This document shows positions 25,978 through 37,810 of a stretch of 64,000 nucleotides of DNA, piece after piece. The translations under genes were made by a program, and so were the position numbers. The stretch comes from Paramacrobiotus metropolitanus (Eukaryota > Tardigrada > Eutardigrada > Parachela > Macrobiotidae): assembly GCF_019649055.1 (NCBI RefSeq), contig NW_026570243.1, positions 1 to 64,000 on the forward strand, given 5' to 3'. Positions within the stretch are counted from its first letter, which is position 1. Each line of letters starts with the position of its first letter. Below the pieces are notes generated by a model that was given only the letters and a program-made list of their open reading frames with translations, was not told the DNA's origin and searched no databases.

Positions 25978-25992
25978 GGTCTATTATAAACG
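25978..25992 (-). promoter_or_regulatory. candidate TATA element of CBM14 copy 2
   Basis: TTTATAATAG on the minus strand, at the same place as in copy 1. A second conserved TTTAAAA-type element lies closer to the ATG (about 25,910). Inferred from position and conservation between the two copies. Confidence 0.35.
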
Positions 25993-26349
25993 CCTGTTCG
26001 TTTCCTTGTTATAGCGGCGCGGCTCACAATGTCAGTGTATATGCCGGTGCTGATCGAATGGCGATTATGCGTGCGTGCTATGCAAGAGTAATTGTTTTAG
26101 GGCCATTATCAAATTCTCTGCCTTGAACTTGCCGTGCTGTTCTCATCGAGATTTTAAAGTTCGTGTACAGGTAATTTTGTGTCGGCATAATTGCTGACGG
26201 TCTAGCGGCAGAGGCATTGCACTAATTACAACTATTTTTTTACTGTTACAATAAATGATTACGGATTTTATTAATTAGGAGTGACGATATAATTTATCGG
26301 TTTATGATGAACGGTGTTCTGCGGCGAACTTTTCTTTGTCTAGCAGATG

Positions 26350-27180
26350 CTGTAATTTTTATTTGACAGTTTCCCTTTTATCTCAGGTACAATGCACTCC
26401 GGCAGTGAATATCACTGTTCGTTGTGTATGTAACTATTGTAATTATACCGCTAAACGTTTTCAGTGGAAACGTTTCCAGATGGCGACAACAACATAACAA
26501 TCGATGATCGTAATATTGATTGTGAAATGTGCTCATGTGTTGTACTCTGTACAGTACTACCGTTATCTGTTTTCAGTGAATGTTCTTGAAAAAAATTGTT
26601 TATCGCATGATTCGCATCTAACAAATTCTGCAGTTCAAACTAATCTTGCAGATTTTTCCGCTACAGGTTTTACTTTTACCTTTAGAAGAGATGAAAAAAA
26701 TTAACAAAAATACTGCGCAAAAAAGGAATATAATTTTAATGTCATTCCAAATAAATCTCTTTCGGTTTTTCCTTTGCATCACAAATATTTTCTATTTACC
26801 GGTGTTTTCTTTATGATGTTATTTTTTTCAGAATTTTTAATTTTTTGTTGTTTTGTCATATTAAAATTTAATAGCATTATTGCTGACTGAACTGCAAATT
26901 ATCCCGGAAGGAAAATCTTGTCATTAACGATGAGTTCATCAAGCGCCTTATCATGCACAAATTAACTGGCATGCAGTATTCGGCAAAATTAAATGTGGTT
27001 TGCATGGATTACATAACGCTTTGTATCCAGCATTACAATTGCGATAACGATCTGCTGACTGGTTCAGGTGTTTTTAATAACAGTACGACGGTATACACTG
27101 CAGAATGCTGCTTGCGGTCAATTGATTCATCAAATATGAACCTGTTTGCCAGGAACCCTCCCGCAAGGTACAAACAGGTG
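26350..27180. other. intergenic, no gene recognised
   Basis: AT-rich, with only short frames lacking protein-like character. It forms the upstream region of gene A. Confidence 0.45.
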
Positions 27181-27185
27181 AGGCT

Positions 27186-27195
27186 TATATATAAG
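27186..27195 (+). promoter_or_regulatory. TATA box of gene A
   Basis: TATATATAAG lies 130 bp upstream of the gene A start codon. A GCAGACAGTCGG segment about 45 bp downstream could hold the initiator. Gene B has a TATATAAAG at a similar distance (about 80 bp), which supports the call. Confidence 0.55.
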
Positions 27196-27315
27196 CCGGT
27201 CCAATAGATGTAATTAATTCGTTGTTGCAGACAGTCGGCTTGGATAATCGGCTCACCGTGATTGAGCCCAGACAATACGCAGTAGTGGCATCGGTTGTCT
27301 GCTAAAAACGACGAT

Positions 27316-30300
27316 ATGACGACGGGATTGCTGGTGGGATGCGCTACGGCGCTGATTCTGGTAAGACTGATTAACAATGTTACCCAAATTAAATCTAAAA
27401 AATTCTTGATTTTAGCGAGTACATGTGTACAGGTACATTAGTACAGTATTTATTTATTTATTTTCCAGCCAAAATTATTTAAATTGTTTTGACGATGACT
27501 TTATCCAGTTCGCTCAAAAAAAGTTCGGGTGCAACTTGATAAAATAATTTATTCTTACTGCAAAATCCATCCCAGCTAATATCAGTGTACATAACGCATA
27601 GCCATAATTTACAACCATAGCGCATAACGCATAGCGCATAGCGCATTTGTTGCAGCCAAATTGAAACAATTAATTAACTTTTTAAATTAGAGCTTACAAA
27701 GTTTGTTGTATGTCCTTTCTTATGATGATGATTTGTTTTACGCCCTAAAATTATAGTTACCGATTATCAAAACTAACTGTATTAGCTGAAAGGAGCGGCC
27801 AACAGAAGTTTTGCAATGTCATTTTGTACAGATGCCGTTTTTGCTGTTGAACAGGTTTTTGCCGGCAATAACGATGCGGCCGTTATGAAAGGTAAAACAG
27901 ACAATAATTAACCGGTTACTCAATCCCTCATTCGTACATGAAAATTGCATAACATTTACATAGAGTTTAATGTTCTTAGGCACACTATCTTGGCAGATCG
28001 AAGTGACCGCCTTCTTCTCGTACAAGTCCACCGCCGACCGGGACAGTATGCTGCAGCAAATACTGGATGTGTGGAAAACAAAATTTGATGGTAATCTTCC
28101 CTATGATAACACGGCTGTGGCAATAATAATATTGATCTTCTACCGTACAACAATAAAATAGCAGTTCAATTGAAATATTATCGTGTTGTTGCAAATGGGT
28201 AATACAATTTAGCCCTGGGGCGATGCGGCAGTGTAGCCAAATGGGAAACAATACTTAATCGGCAGAGCGCAACCCGTAAACTTTCCGTGATTAATTTTAA
28301 TTACCGCGCTTAATTTGCCGGCAGATAAATACCAGCTGTACGATGAGAAGATCACGGTCGTCACCGAACTGCCGGGTCCAGAAGCCTTCGAGCAGTACAA
28401 ACAGCTGACATTCCGCATCAGCGGGAAAGGACCAACCGGCTTCAATCTCAAGCCCCTTGTCAGCAGTTTTAACACCGCTATTACGGCGGCCGCTATTCCC
28501 GGCGTGGAACTCTATCTGACCAGCGGCTCCAGCACTGACGGTACTAACGTGTTTCCTAACTAAAGAACACCGCTTCGTTTCCAAAATAAACGCTTGCGGT
28601 GTAACAGGATACATACTGTAACTGTAATTTATTTTTACATGCTGCTTATACATTTGTAATTATTAAGTATAACTTAAGTGTTGCGAAAAACTGTTCTTTG
28701 TCTCATCGATCTGAATTTACAGATTCAAAGTTTCCTTTGGTAATACATTACACGTTAATTACCTATATCGAAACGTTAAAGATCTTTTTATCAGGCAAAA
28801 AAATTATCATTTACATGTTTTTCAAGGTTTTCGAGAAATCAACATCTCAAACGTTTTGCTCTTGCTTTAATCCCGTTGAAGCAAAGACTGCTATTGGGCA
28901 AAGAAATGCGATTTGGACGTCTTTGCCATGAAATTCTTACTGGCAATCCTGAAAATCTCAATAGCGAATTCTGTACCTGTTTTCGAATTTATGGCTAAAC
29001 GTGATGTCTCTCAAGAGGTTTTAGAACATTTGTCAATAAGCGTTTTCCATTGCTCTGCATTTTTAAGTCGGCTGTGCAAAAATTTATGATACTTGTGCCC
29101 TTCAGGCTCGACAAGGTTCAATGTCGACGTCCAGGCCAACTTTGTGTACTCGTCCAGTGGAGCTCGGGATCGTCTTTTGCAGCAGATTCTGGCTCTGTTC
29201 AAGACCCAATTCGGTGCGTATTCAGTGCTTCGAAAATTATTGTCACAACAAGAAATTAATTACTTGTAAAACTGCAGCGAAATTGATTAGACTTCAGATA
29301 ATTTACTTGCAACTAGTACGCTTGTATTTGGTATGTGTCTTATTTAACGCTTGTCTTGGGAATGTGTAGCGAGTTATTCCTTCACCAACCTGAAAATCGC
29401 CGTCCAATCGGAACAACCGTCGGACGTGGAGGGAGCCAAACTGTTGACCTTCCGTATCTCTGGTCAGAGCAGCGGTGACATCGATATTAAGACGCTCAAC
29501 ACCAAATTCATGGCGGCCATCAAGACCTCCAAGATTACCGGTATCACCCTGCCTGAATCCAGCGGCGACACCGACGAAGCTACCACAGCTTCGACGGAAA
29601 CGGACGAGGGTGCCACATCCAGCAACGACACTGACGAAGGCACATCAGCCACGGGTGGCAATAAATTTACCGTCACGTTTAACGTCGTCGTCAAGTACAA
29701 CACCCAGACGGAGCTGGACGCCATCCTGCAACAAATCCTGCAGATTTTTAAACAGAAATACGGTAATACAATTGCCGTTAAGATGCCGGAGCAAGATCTA
29801 GGTTCATTCGGATTTCTGGTTTATAGGTTCCCTGTACGGCGCCACACAAATTACCATCAAAGTCACCGGGAACAAACCAAACCCGTCTGGAGGATTCTCG
29901 TTGACCATTGTGATTACCGGCTCCAGCAAGACACCGATCAACGTTACCAAAGTTACCAAGGAATTTGTTACTGTCGTTTCGTCTTCAAAGATCACGGGAG
30001 TACAGATCGTCACGGGAGGCAGCGCTACCGGCGGTGGTAGCGGCACCTCGGAAGAGGGTGGTGAGACCGAAGAAGGAACCACGCCCAAGGCTGATACTGA
30101 GGAAGGAACCACACTGTCATCTGAAACCGAAGGTGGTTCCACACCAAAATCAGAAACCGAGGAAGGTACCACGCCAGCTTCAGGAACCGAGGAAGGTACC
30201 ACGCCAGCTTCAGGAACCGAGGAAGGTACCACGCCAACGTCAGGAAGCGAGGATGGTACCACACCTAAATCTGGAACCGAAGAAGGCACTACACCAGCTT

Positions 30301-33300
30301 CCGGAACCGAGGAAGGTACTACACCAAGATCAGGTACTGAGGAAGGTACCACGTCAGCTTCAGGAACCGAGGAAGGCACCATGCCAAATTCCGGAACCGA
30401 AGACGGTACCACACCTCAGGCTGGCACGGAAGAGGGTACTACACCCAAAACCGATACAGATGAGGCGACCACACCCAAGAACGATAGCGAAGAAGGCACA
30501 ACACCGCAGTCAAAGCCTGATGATGGCACTAGCGGTAATGCTCATTGGTACTTACGTCGATTACGCATTACAACCACTCATTACAGATTCCGGCAACACG
30601 TTCACGTTGGAATACACCGTTATACTACGCTTTGTCACCCCGGTGCAGCGCGACCGTTTGCTGCAGCAGATCCTGCAATTGTGGATCAAAACTTACGGTA
30701 GCACCAACTGTCTACAGCTGAATAAGAAACGCCCATAAAACAATTGTTTTGTGACTGTAGGTGGTAAATACGGCGTGGTCAATCCACAGATCACTGCCAC
30801 TGGCTCTGCGAAACCGAGCACCAGCGTCACCGGTTCCTTCGTGGTGACTTACACCATCACCGGCACGAGTAGCACCCCGGTTCCCGACACCGTCAAAGTG
30901 GACTTTAACAAGGTTCTGAACAACGCTAAGATCAGCGGAGTGGTGGTCGACGAGGACACCACCCAGGGCGACAACAGCGTGGAAGGCAGCACGGGTGACG
31001 GATCCAGCGGGGATCAGGAGGTCACCAATACCGGTACGCACTGTGCCCACATGGTTTATTGGAGGTTCTGATGTGCATTGACGTAGGGGCGGCAGGACGC
31101 GATCTGTGCAGTACCGTCAGCGTCAACCAGATCAACGGCCGAACCATTAGTAAGTCGGCTGAAGCGGTATCTATTACCAAGAATTAAAAACCGAATTGGG
31201 ATTGAAATTTGTAATTACAGCACGTGGAACCTTCAGCACCAACTTCACGGTGTACTTAACGTACAAGACCGCATCAGTCAGGAATGACATCTTGCAGAAG
31301 CTGTTGGCTATTTGGGGCGACACCTTAGGTAAAATAAATCGCTAATAGCGCACATTAATTATTTTGTCAACAATTTATTTATTTGAGTAATAAGCTTTTT
31401 GAAATATTGCTGTTTTTGTTAAGATGAGAAAAGTTTTCCTTGAAACTAGGATTTAGTTTCATTTTTTAAATACCTAGCAGTCTTAATATGTCATTTGATA
31501 AATTTTTAAATTTGGAAACCTGTTTTTTGGAAAAATTTGTTTATGATTTTTTTTATTTGATATGAGTAAATTTTTCGTTTTTGAAAAAGAAGTCAGTTTA
31601 ACAAATTTAAATTTTTGTCTAGAAATTTGTTTTTTTATGTATTTGTATTTTTTTTAACAGATCAGGCCACCAAGCTGAAAATGTGTTTCTACACGGAGCA
31701 GCTGAGCATCGGGAAACTGGAAGGCGGACTGGTGGTCAACAAGGTCACCTACGGGATCAGCGGTATGGCCACGGTGAATTTCAATACCGCGGCGGTGGCC
31801 AAAGTCTTCGAGCAAGCTGTTGCTGACTCCAGCCTGCAGAATGTCTTCTTTACCACCGATTTCGGAGACTGCAGCACCAAAGCCGGTAACACAGTATTTA
31901 GACAGAGAAGTCTGACGGCTGAGTAACGTTGCTTTTCGTCTGTGTTTCAAGTTCCTGACACCAATCAGTTCACGATTACCGTCAGCGTGATCATTAAGTA
32001 CAAGTCACAAACGGAGCTGGACACCATTTTACAGCAGATCCTCAGGCTTTGGATCCAGAAATACGGTAATGTTTCCGTTGTTTTAGAAAGAATTATTTAC
32101 AAAATTGTAACAGGTGGTCATTTGTGTCATCAGGTTCGATTTACGGCGCTACCCGTGTCACGATTAAAGTAACCGGAAAGAAACCCAATCCCAGCGGAGG
32201 CTTCTCGTTGACAATCGTCATTTCCGGATCCAGCAGAACCGTGATCGATGTCACTAAAGTTACCAAGGAGTTCATCACCGTCATTTCTAAATCCAAGATC
32301 ACCGGAGTGACAATTACCACTGGCGGTAGCGTTACCGGTGGTGGCAGTGCCACATCGGAGGAAGGTGGTGAAACCGAAGAAGGAACCACACCAAAATCTC
32401 AAGCCGAGGAAGGTACCACACCGAAATCGGAAACCGAAGAGGGAACCACACCCAAATCCGAAACCGAAGAGGGAACCACACCCAAGTCGGAAACCAACGA
32501 AGGCACAACCCCGTCTGGAAACACCGACGAAGGTACCACCCCGAAATCGCACACCGGTTCCACACCTCAGCCTGATGTTGACCTGGACACCACACCTAAA
32601 TCCGGAACGGAGGAAGGTACCACGCCGAACTCAGGAACCGAAGAAGGAACCACACCCAAAGCCGATACCGAAGAACGTACCACCCCGCAGTCGAAAACCG
32701 AAGAGGGCACCACGCCCAGCGGCGAGACCGAAGAAGGTACTCCGTCCACGGGCGGCAACAAGTTCACCGTGACTGTCAACGTCATCGTTAAGTATAGTAC
32801 GCAAACGGAATTGGACGCTATTCTGCAACAACTCTTGAAGATCTGGATCCAGAAATACGGTAACGTTTGCGTTATTTATATGCTAATACGGTGGAGAGTT
32901 CAGTGCATTCTGGCCATTTCTGGGCTTTTTTATAATTAGGTTCGCTGTACGGTGCGACACACGTTACCATTAAGGTCACTGGAAAGAAACCAAACCCAAG
33001 CGGAGGATTCTCCTTGACCATTATCATTACCGGCTCCAGCAAGACCGTGATCAACGTCACCAAAGTCACCAAGGGAATTCGTTACGGTTATTTCCTCTTC
33101 CAAAATTACCGGAGTGCAGATCATCACAGGAGGTAGCGTGACCGGTGGTGGCAGCGGTACATCGGAGGAAGGCGGAGAGACCGAAGAAGGAACTACCCCC
33201 AAAAGTGAAACCGAGGAGGGCACCACACCAAAGTCCGAGGCGGAAGAAGGTACTACACCCAGATCAGGAACCGAAGAAGGAACATCGCCCAAGACCGACT

Positions 33301-36300
33301 CTGAGGAAGGAACCACACCCAACTCAGGAACTCAGGAAGGAACTACGCCCAAGAGTGAAACCGAGGAGGGTACCACAGCAAAAACCGATACAGAAGAAGG
33401 TACCACGCCGAAATCAGGAACGGAAAAAGGCACCACTCACCAAGCCGGAATTGAGGAAGGCACAACCCCACAGTCAAAGACCGAAGATGGTACCACACCC
33501 AGCGGAGAGACGGAAGAAGGCACTCCCTCATCCGGTGGCAACAAGTTCACCGTGACCGTCAACGTCGTCATCAAATATACCACCCAAACAGAACTGGATT
33601 CCATTCTGCAGCAAATTCTGAAGCTTTGGATCAAGAAATACGGTAATAGTTATGGTATTATTGAGAGAGAAAATTTCGGTTAACTGAGTTTTGATGATTA
33701 GGTTCCATGTACGGCGCCACCAAGGTTACCATCAAAGTTACCGGAAAGAAACCAAACCCAGCTGGAGGATTCTCGTTGACCATTGTGATTACCGGCTCCA
33801 GCAAAACCGTGATTGATGTCACCAAAGTCACCAAAGAGTTTATTACGGTCATTTCAACGTCCAAGATTACAGGAGTGACAATCTCCACTGGCGGCAGCGG
33901 TACATCGGAGGATGGTGGTGAGACAGAAGAAGGAACCACACCCAAATCCGACGCCGGGGAAGTCACCACACCAAAAACCGAAACGGAAGATGGCACTACA
34001 CCAAAATCGGATACTGAAGAAGGCACTACACCCAAGAGCGAAGGAGGAGAGGGCACCACACCTAAAGGGGATGCCGAAGAAGGAACAACTCCGCAGTCGA
34101 AGTCGGAAGAAGGTACCACACCGGGCTCGGATTCTGGTGAAGAAACCACGCCTGCGTCAACCGAAACCACAGGAGGTTCGATCGCTCATAAACATTGACG
34201 ATGTATACGCAAACACACATTGGTACTTATGGGTTGTAATTTGCTTTGCTTTGACATAGGCAATTCCTTCAAAGTCACCGTCACCATTGTCGTTACTTAC
34301 AAAACTCAGACGGAACTCGACAGCATCCTGCAACAAATTCTGAAGTTGTGGATCCAGAAATATGGTAACGATACCAATGCAAATCCATTTACCTGATTAA
34401 AAACCAGCGCTTTCTGATTAGGTACTAAATACGGCGCGACCGGTGTGACCATCAAGGTCGGCGTTAAGAAACCAAATCCGAGCGGTGGCTATATAATCAG
34501 CATCATCATTTCCGGATCGAGCAAGACCGTGGTGGATGTGCAGACCGTCAGCAAGCAGTTCATCACCGTTATCAGCACGGCCAAGATCACCGGCGTGCAG
34601 GTTCCCGATAATGAAACTTCCGGTGACGACAACGAAGTGACCACCGCTGCCACCGAAGGCGACGATACCAAAGGATCTGGTAACCCAGAAGCACAAAACA
34701 CCTGGGAAAAATTCTGCAGCAATGTTTTTACGCATTTTAGGAAAGAAGTTCACCTTCGATTACACCGTGACCATTACCTACAAAACCGAGACCGAGTACA
34801 ACAATCTTCTCCAGAAAATCCTCACCATCTGGATCAAACATTTCGGTGCAACGCAAGGTGTCACACATTTTCAGAAATTGAATTGAATAGTTATGTTCTG
34901 CAGGTACCAAATACGGTATCTCCGGCGGCAAGACCGTTATAACTGGCACACCCACGCCCACCTCTACCAAGGGCAAGTACACACTGCACATGACCATCAC
35001 CGGCACGTACACTACCGGTACCTTCGATGTGGACACGGTGACCAGCGAATTCAAGGTGGCCATCACCAGAACGAGATCCCCGGCGTCACCGTGTCGGAGG
35101 AGAAAGAGGACGGTGCGGCGACCGAAGCACCGGAAGAGGGAGCGACACCTAAAGCCGACGAAGAGGGCGCCACGACCGCTCCCAGCAAGGAGACATCGGA
35201 GGGCAGCGAAGAAGCCGTCACACCAACTGGTAAATAAACAGTAGTTTTTGGAAATATTTCAAGGGCTCGTGAAAGAAGACCCGGTAACCTTTTCGAAAGG
35301 TTTAAAATTAATTAGCCTCCAAGTGTTAACGGTTTATTTTTAATCGCGCATGGTTATGATGTAGCTGCTCCGGGAATCGACAAATCTGGAACGGACCACG
35401 ATATGGAAGACGTTTTCGGTACAATCAGACATCACATTGGGGCCGTCTAGCGTTACTTTAGATACCTGGTTTTCTAACAGGTCATAGTATTACCCTGCAT
35501 TTCACGCGGTACATCACGTACACCACGGAGGCGCAACTCAAGGACATCCTCAACCAAGTGTACTTTGTATTCATGAATAGCTTCGGTACGTCATGACAAA
35601 TTTTCTAACCCGTTACCAAAAGCGTAATAAGCTAACTGGTGCACAGGGCCGACGATCCAACTGACCCGAGACCAGCATTCGGAAATCCACGTGTATGGCA
35701 CGCCCAAACCCACCAGCGTCAAGACAACATTCCAGGTGGAATTCGTCATTACCTTCTGGGCCAAAACGACACTGTCCACGACGGAACTGGAAACCCGCTT
35801 CGATGGAATGCTGAAGGAAAGCCATGTCAAAGGCATCTCCACTGATCTGCCCAGTGAATCTACTGACGACAGCTCCAGCGATGATGACGGCGGTAAGAAA
35901 CCGTCTTTCGTGCAGCTGCAGTCTTACTGCGGACACATGTACTTATTTGTTACAGCTCATGATTTCGAACTGGACCTGACGCTCTTCATCAAATACAAAA
36001 CCGATGCCGAGCTGCAGAAGAAGCTCGATGAGATCCTGAAAGTATGGATCGCAAAGTTCGGTGAGGGCCCATCAAAATTTGCAGAAAATGGCCGCGTTAA
36101 TAATGACTATAGTTACGAAGGGGTCCATGATTACAGGCACAGAATACCAAGTGACCGAGCAGAAGATCCAACTGGTCGGTAAACCATCGTCCACGAGCGT
36201 TAAAGGCATCTTCCAGGTGCACTTCACCATCGACGGTACCACGACCATGTTCGCCAAGATGACCGATAAGGTCGTGGGCAAATCCAAGACACCCCGTTTC

Positions 36301-36940
36301 TCGGAGATGCTGAAGAGCCACCCGATTGCCGGTGTGTATCTGGAACTGCCCAGCAGTGCATCCGATGACAGTGGAAACGAGTCGGATGACGGCGAAGACA
36401 CCGAAGACAACGACGCCAATAAAGTCACCGAAAACGACAACGGTAAGCGGGACTATTAACCGGTTCACGACATCAAGGTGACCATGAAGGATTGTACAGG
36501 TGGCAAATTCGGTGTCAGCGAAAACCAGAAAAACGGCAAAACTGTCGGTACGTGAAGACAAACGCTTGTACAAATATTTGCTCTCACTGGCAACTGTTTC
36601 TGCTACAAAGGACCTGGAAATTTTGATGTGACATTGACCGTATATCTTGCCTACGACACCACCGGTATTCGGGATAACTTCTTGCAGCGTTTGTTGGTTA
36701 TCTGGAGGAATAGCCTGAGTAAGAACGCTTTTAGAACGATTTATGTGTTTATAAAATACCGGCTCCTTTCTGACTGGTTTGCGTTGTACAGATGACTACC
36801 AAGTGACCAACCTGAAGATCGAATTCGAAAAGGACGCCATGAGCGTGGGCAAACTCCCGAAAGACCAGGGCGGCGCCAAGGTAACGCAGGAAAATATGGT
36901 TCAAAGTTACGTACAGTACATGAATGATTACTGCGGTTAA
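27316..36940 (+). CDS. gene A: large secreted mucin-like protein with 13 two-exon SEA-like modules
   Basis: About 2,110 codons in 28 exons: 27316-27360, 27855-27891, 27980-28090, 28325-28540, 29106-29213, 29370-29762, 29827-30534, 30587-30697, 30761-31033, 31087-31149, 31221-31328, 31661-31885, 31952-32065, 32134-32859, 32940-33642, 33702-34175, 34260-34364, 34422-34679, 34741-34845, 34904-35229, 35365-35418, 35481-35585, 35647-35892, 35956-36060, 36137-36442, 36500-36547, 36611-36718, 36792-36940. After exon 1, every splice is phase 1. Exons 1-2 give a signal peptide (MTTGLLVGCATALILVFAG). Each module is a strand-helix half (KYxTQTELDxILQQILKLW) plus a strand-strand-helix-strand half (GGFSLTIVISGSS...FITVISxSKITGV). 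Acidic Thr/Ser linkers follow several modules. Exons 15 and 20 each carry a 1-nt frameshift. The protein is probably extracellular and glycosylated. An alternative is two genes split at a TAA at 31924-31926. Confidence 0.75.
29565..29655 (+). repeat. short Thr/Asp/Glu linker in gene A exon 6
   Basis: Encodes a spacer with repeated TDEATT/TDEGTS words between the second and third modules. Exon 6 is unusual because linker and next half-module are fused in one exon without an intervening intron. Confidence 0.7.
30050..30534 (+). repeat. acidic EEGTTP(K/A)S tandem linker, gene A exon 7
   Basis: About 17 copies of a nine-residue word, S/G-TEEGTTPxS (27-bp DNA units such as GGAACCGAGGAAGGTACCACG). 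Every unit has Glu residues beside a TTP triplet, the kind of Thr-Pro context that is often O-glycosylated. Unit identity is highest in the middle, suggesting recent unequal exchange. Confidence 0.9.
32365..32755 (+). repeat. acidic EEGTTPKSE tandem linker, gene A exon 14
   Basis: About 14 nine-residue EEGTTPKSE-like units, slightly disturbed in the centre by a GSTPQPDVDLDTTP variant. They lie between a second half-module and the next first half-module inside a single 726-nt exon. Confidence 0.9.
33165..33535 (+). repeat. acidic EEGTTPKSE tandem linker, gene A exon 15
   Basis: About 13 units of the same nine-residue word. It follows the frameshift at 33073-33075 and is open only in the +1 frame relative to the exon start. 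Confidence 0.88.
33910..34170 (+). repeat. acidic EEGTTPKS tandem linker, gene A exon 16
   Basis: About nine units, more diverged (EGGEGTTPKGDAEEGTTP). It ends at a GTTCGA donor that is weaker than the others in this gene. If that site is not used, the frame runs to TGA at 34196-34198. Confidence 0.85.
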
Positions 36941-37211
36941 GGATTACGCTGGTACTGTCGCCAATACCTTATGGTTCACAGTAATTAATTCATGCTACAA
37001 TGGCCGGCGTAATACGGTAATTAGACAGTTATTATGCGCGATAACAACCGCTGTAGGGAGAAGTAAATAATACTACGGCTAGAGTTTGTTTGTAACTAAT
37101 TAACAAGGGAAGTGCCTATTTTTGTTATTTAAATTATGCAAAAATGAGTTTCGCTTCCACAAAAGGAATTATACATTAGAAAATTACATTTATTTTAAAA
37201 GTTTATTGAAC

Positions 37212-37232
37212 TAAATAAATAAGAATAAATAA
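37212..37232 (+). terminator. candidate poly(A) signals of gene A
   Basis: Overlapping AATAAA hexamers (AAATAAATAAGAATAAATAAG) lie about 275 bp after the gene A stop codon and before the gene B promoter. The region is AT-rich, so chance occurrence is possible. Confidence 0.35.
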
Positions 37233-37728
37233 GGCAAATTTCCGAAAAGAAAATCTTTTTTTGAAAGATATTGAGTTAATGAAACAAAAGTTCCAGACGC
37301 CGGTGAGGGCGGGGCCATCGATTTGTTAATACGTACAAATAAAAACAACGGCCACACAAAAAGTCTGCTGCTTTATAAAAACAACCTGGAACCGGCAAAA
37401 ATACAACAACAACATAATTTAATAGTCGATCAACTGGTACCGCCAGTGATTATCTTTGCTGTTAGTAATCCGTTTCGGAGCAATTATGCTCAGCAGAGAT
37501 TACAATCTCACCATAAGGTATGCCAAATTGCAGCATATATTGCGCTTCATCAGTTGCATAAGCATCGAAATGATCAAGTTAATGTAGACAGAAATAATCC
37601 GTTGGTTATTAGATCACACCCTCGTATGTCATTTTGCAATGGAAATTTGACTGCAAGGTGTGTTAACTGCAGGCAAGACTGCACAGCTCTTATAAAATTT
37701 TTTAGCTCAATACGGCGGCGGCTGTTTG

Positions 37729-37737
37729 TATATAAAG
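37729..37737 (+). promoter_or_regulatory. TATA box of gene B
   Basis: TATATAAAG lies 82 bp upstream of the gene B ATG (37811). The 5' leader would be about 50 nt (…CAGCCATTCGTGTCCAGTACACATCAACAAAA before the ATG). Confidence 0.6.
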
Positions 37738-37810
37738 CGACTGTTTGCTGTTGTTGTCGTGTGTGCATTAAAAGTCGTCAGCCATTCGTGTCCAGTACAC
37801 ATCAACAAAA

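Larger units (their letters stand above)
20025..26350. repeat. segmental duplication, copy 2 (with retrotransposon insertion)
   Basis: Homologous to 9,040-11,822 in the same orientation. The match runs from the GPCR start stub (20,037) to about 21,145, breaks over the retrotransposon and its flanks, resumes near 24,520 (TGATGAAAGG), and continues through the CBM14 gene to about 26,345. The left breakpoint falls within the first codons of the former GPCR. Confidence 0.82.

Noticed and set aside
29804-34170. Minus-strand VVPSSVSE-type and plus-strand Arg/Pro/Lys-rich frames across gene A linkers
   Set aside because: Other frames of the 27-bp EEGTTPKSE repeat. They repeat with the same period and stop at the exon boundaries.
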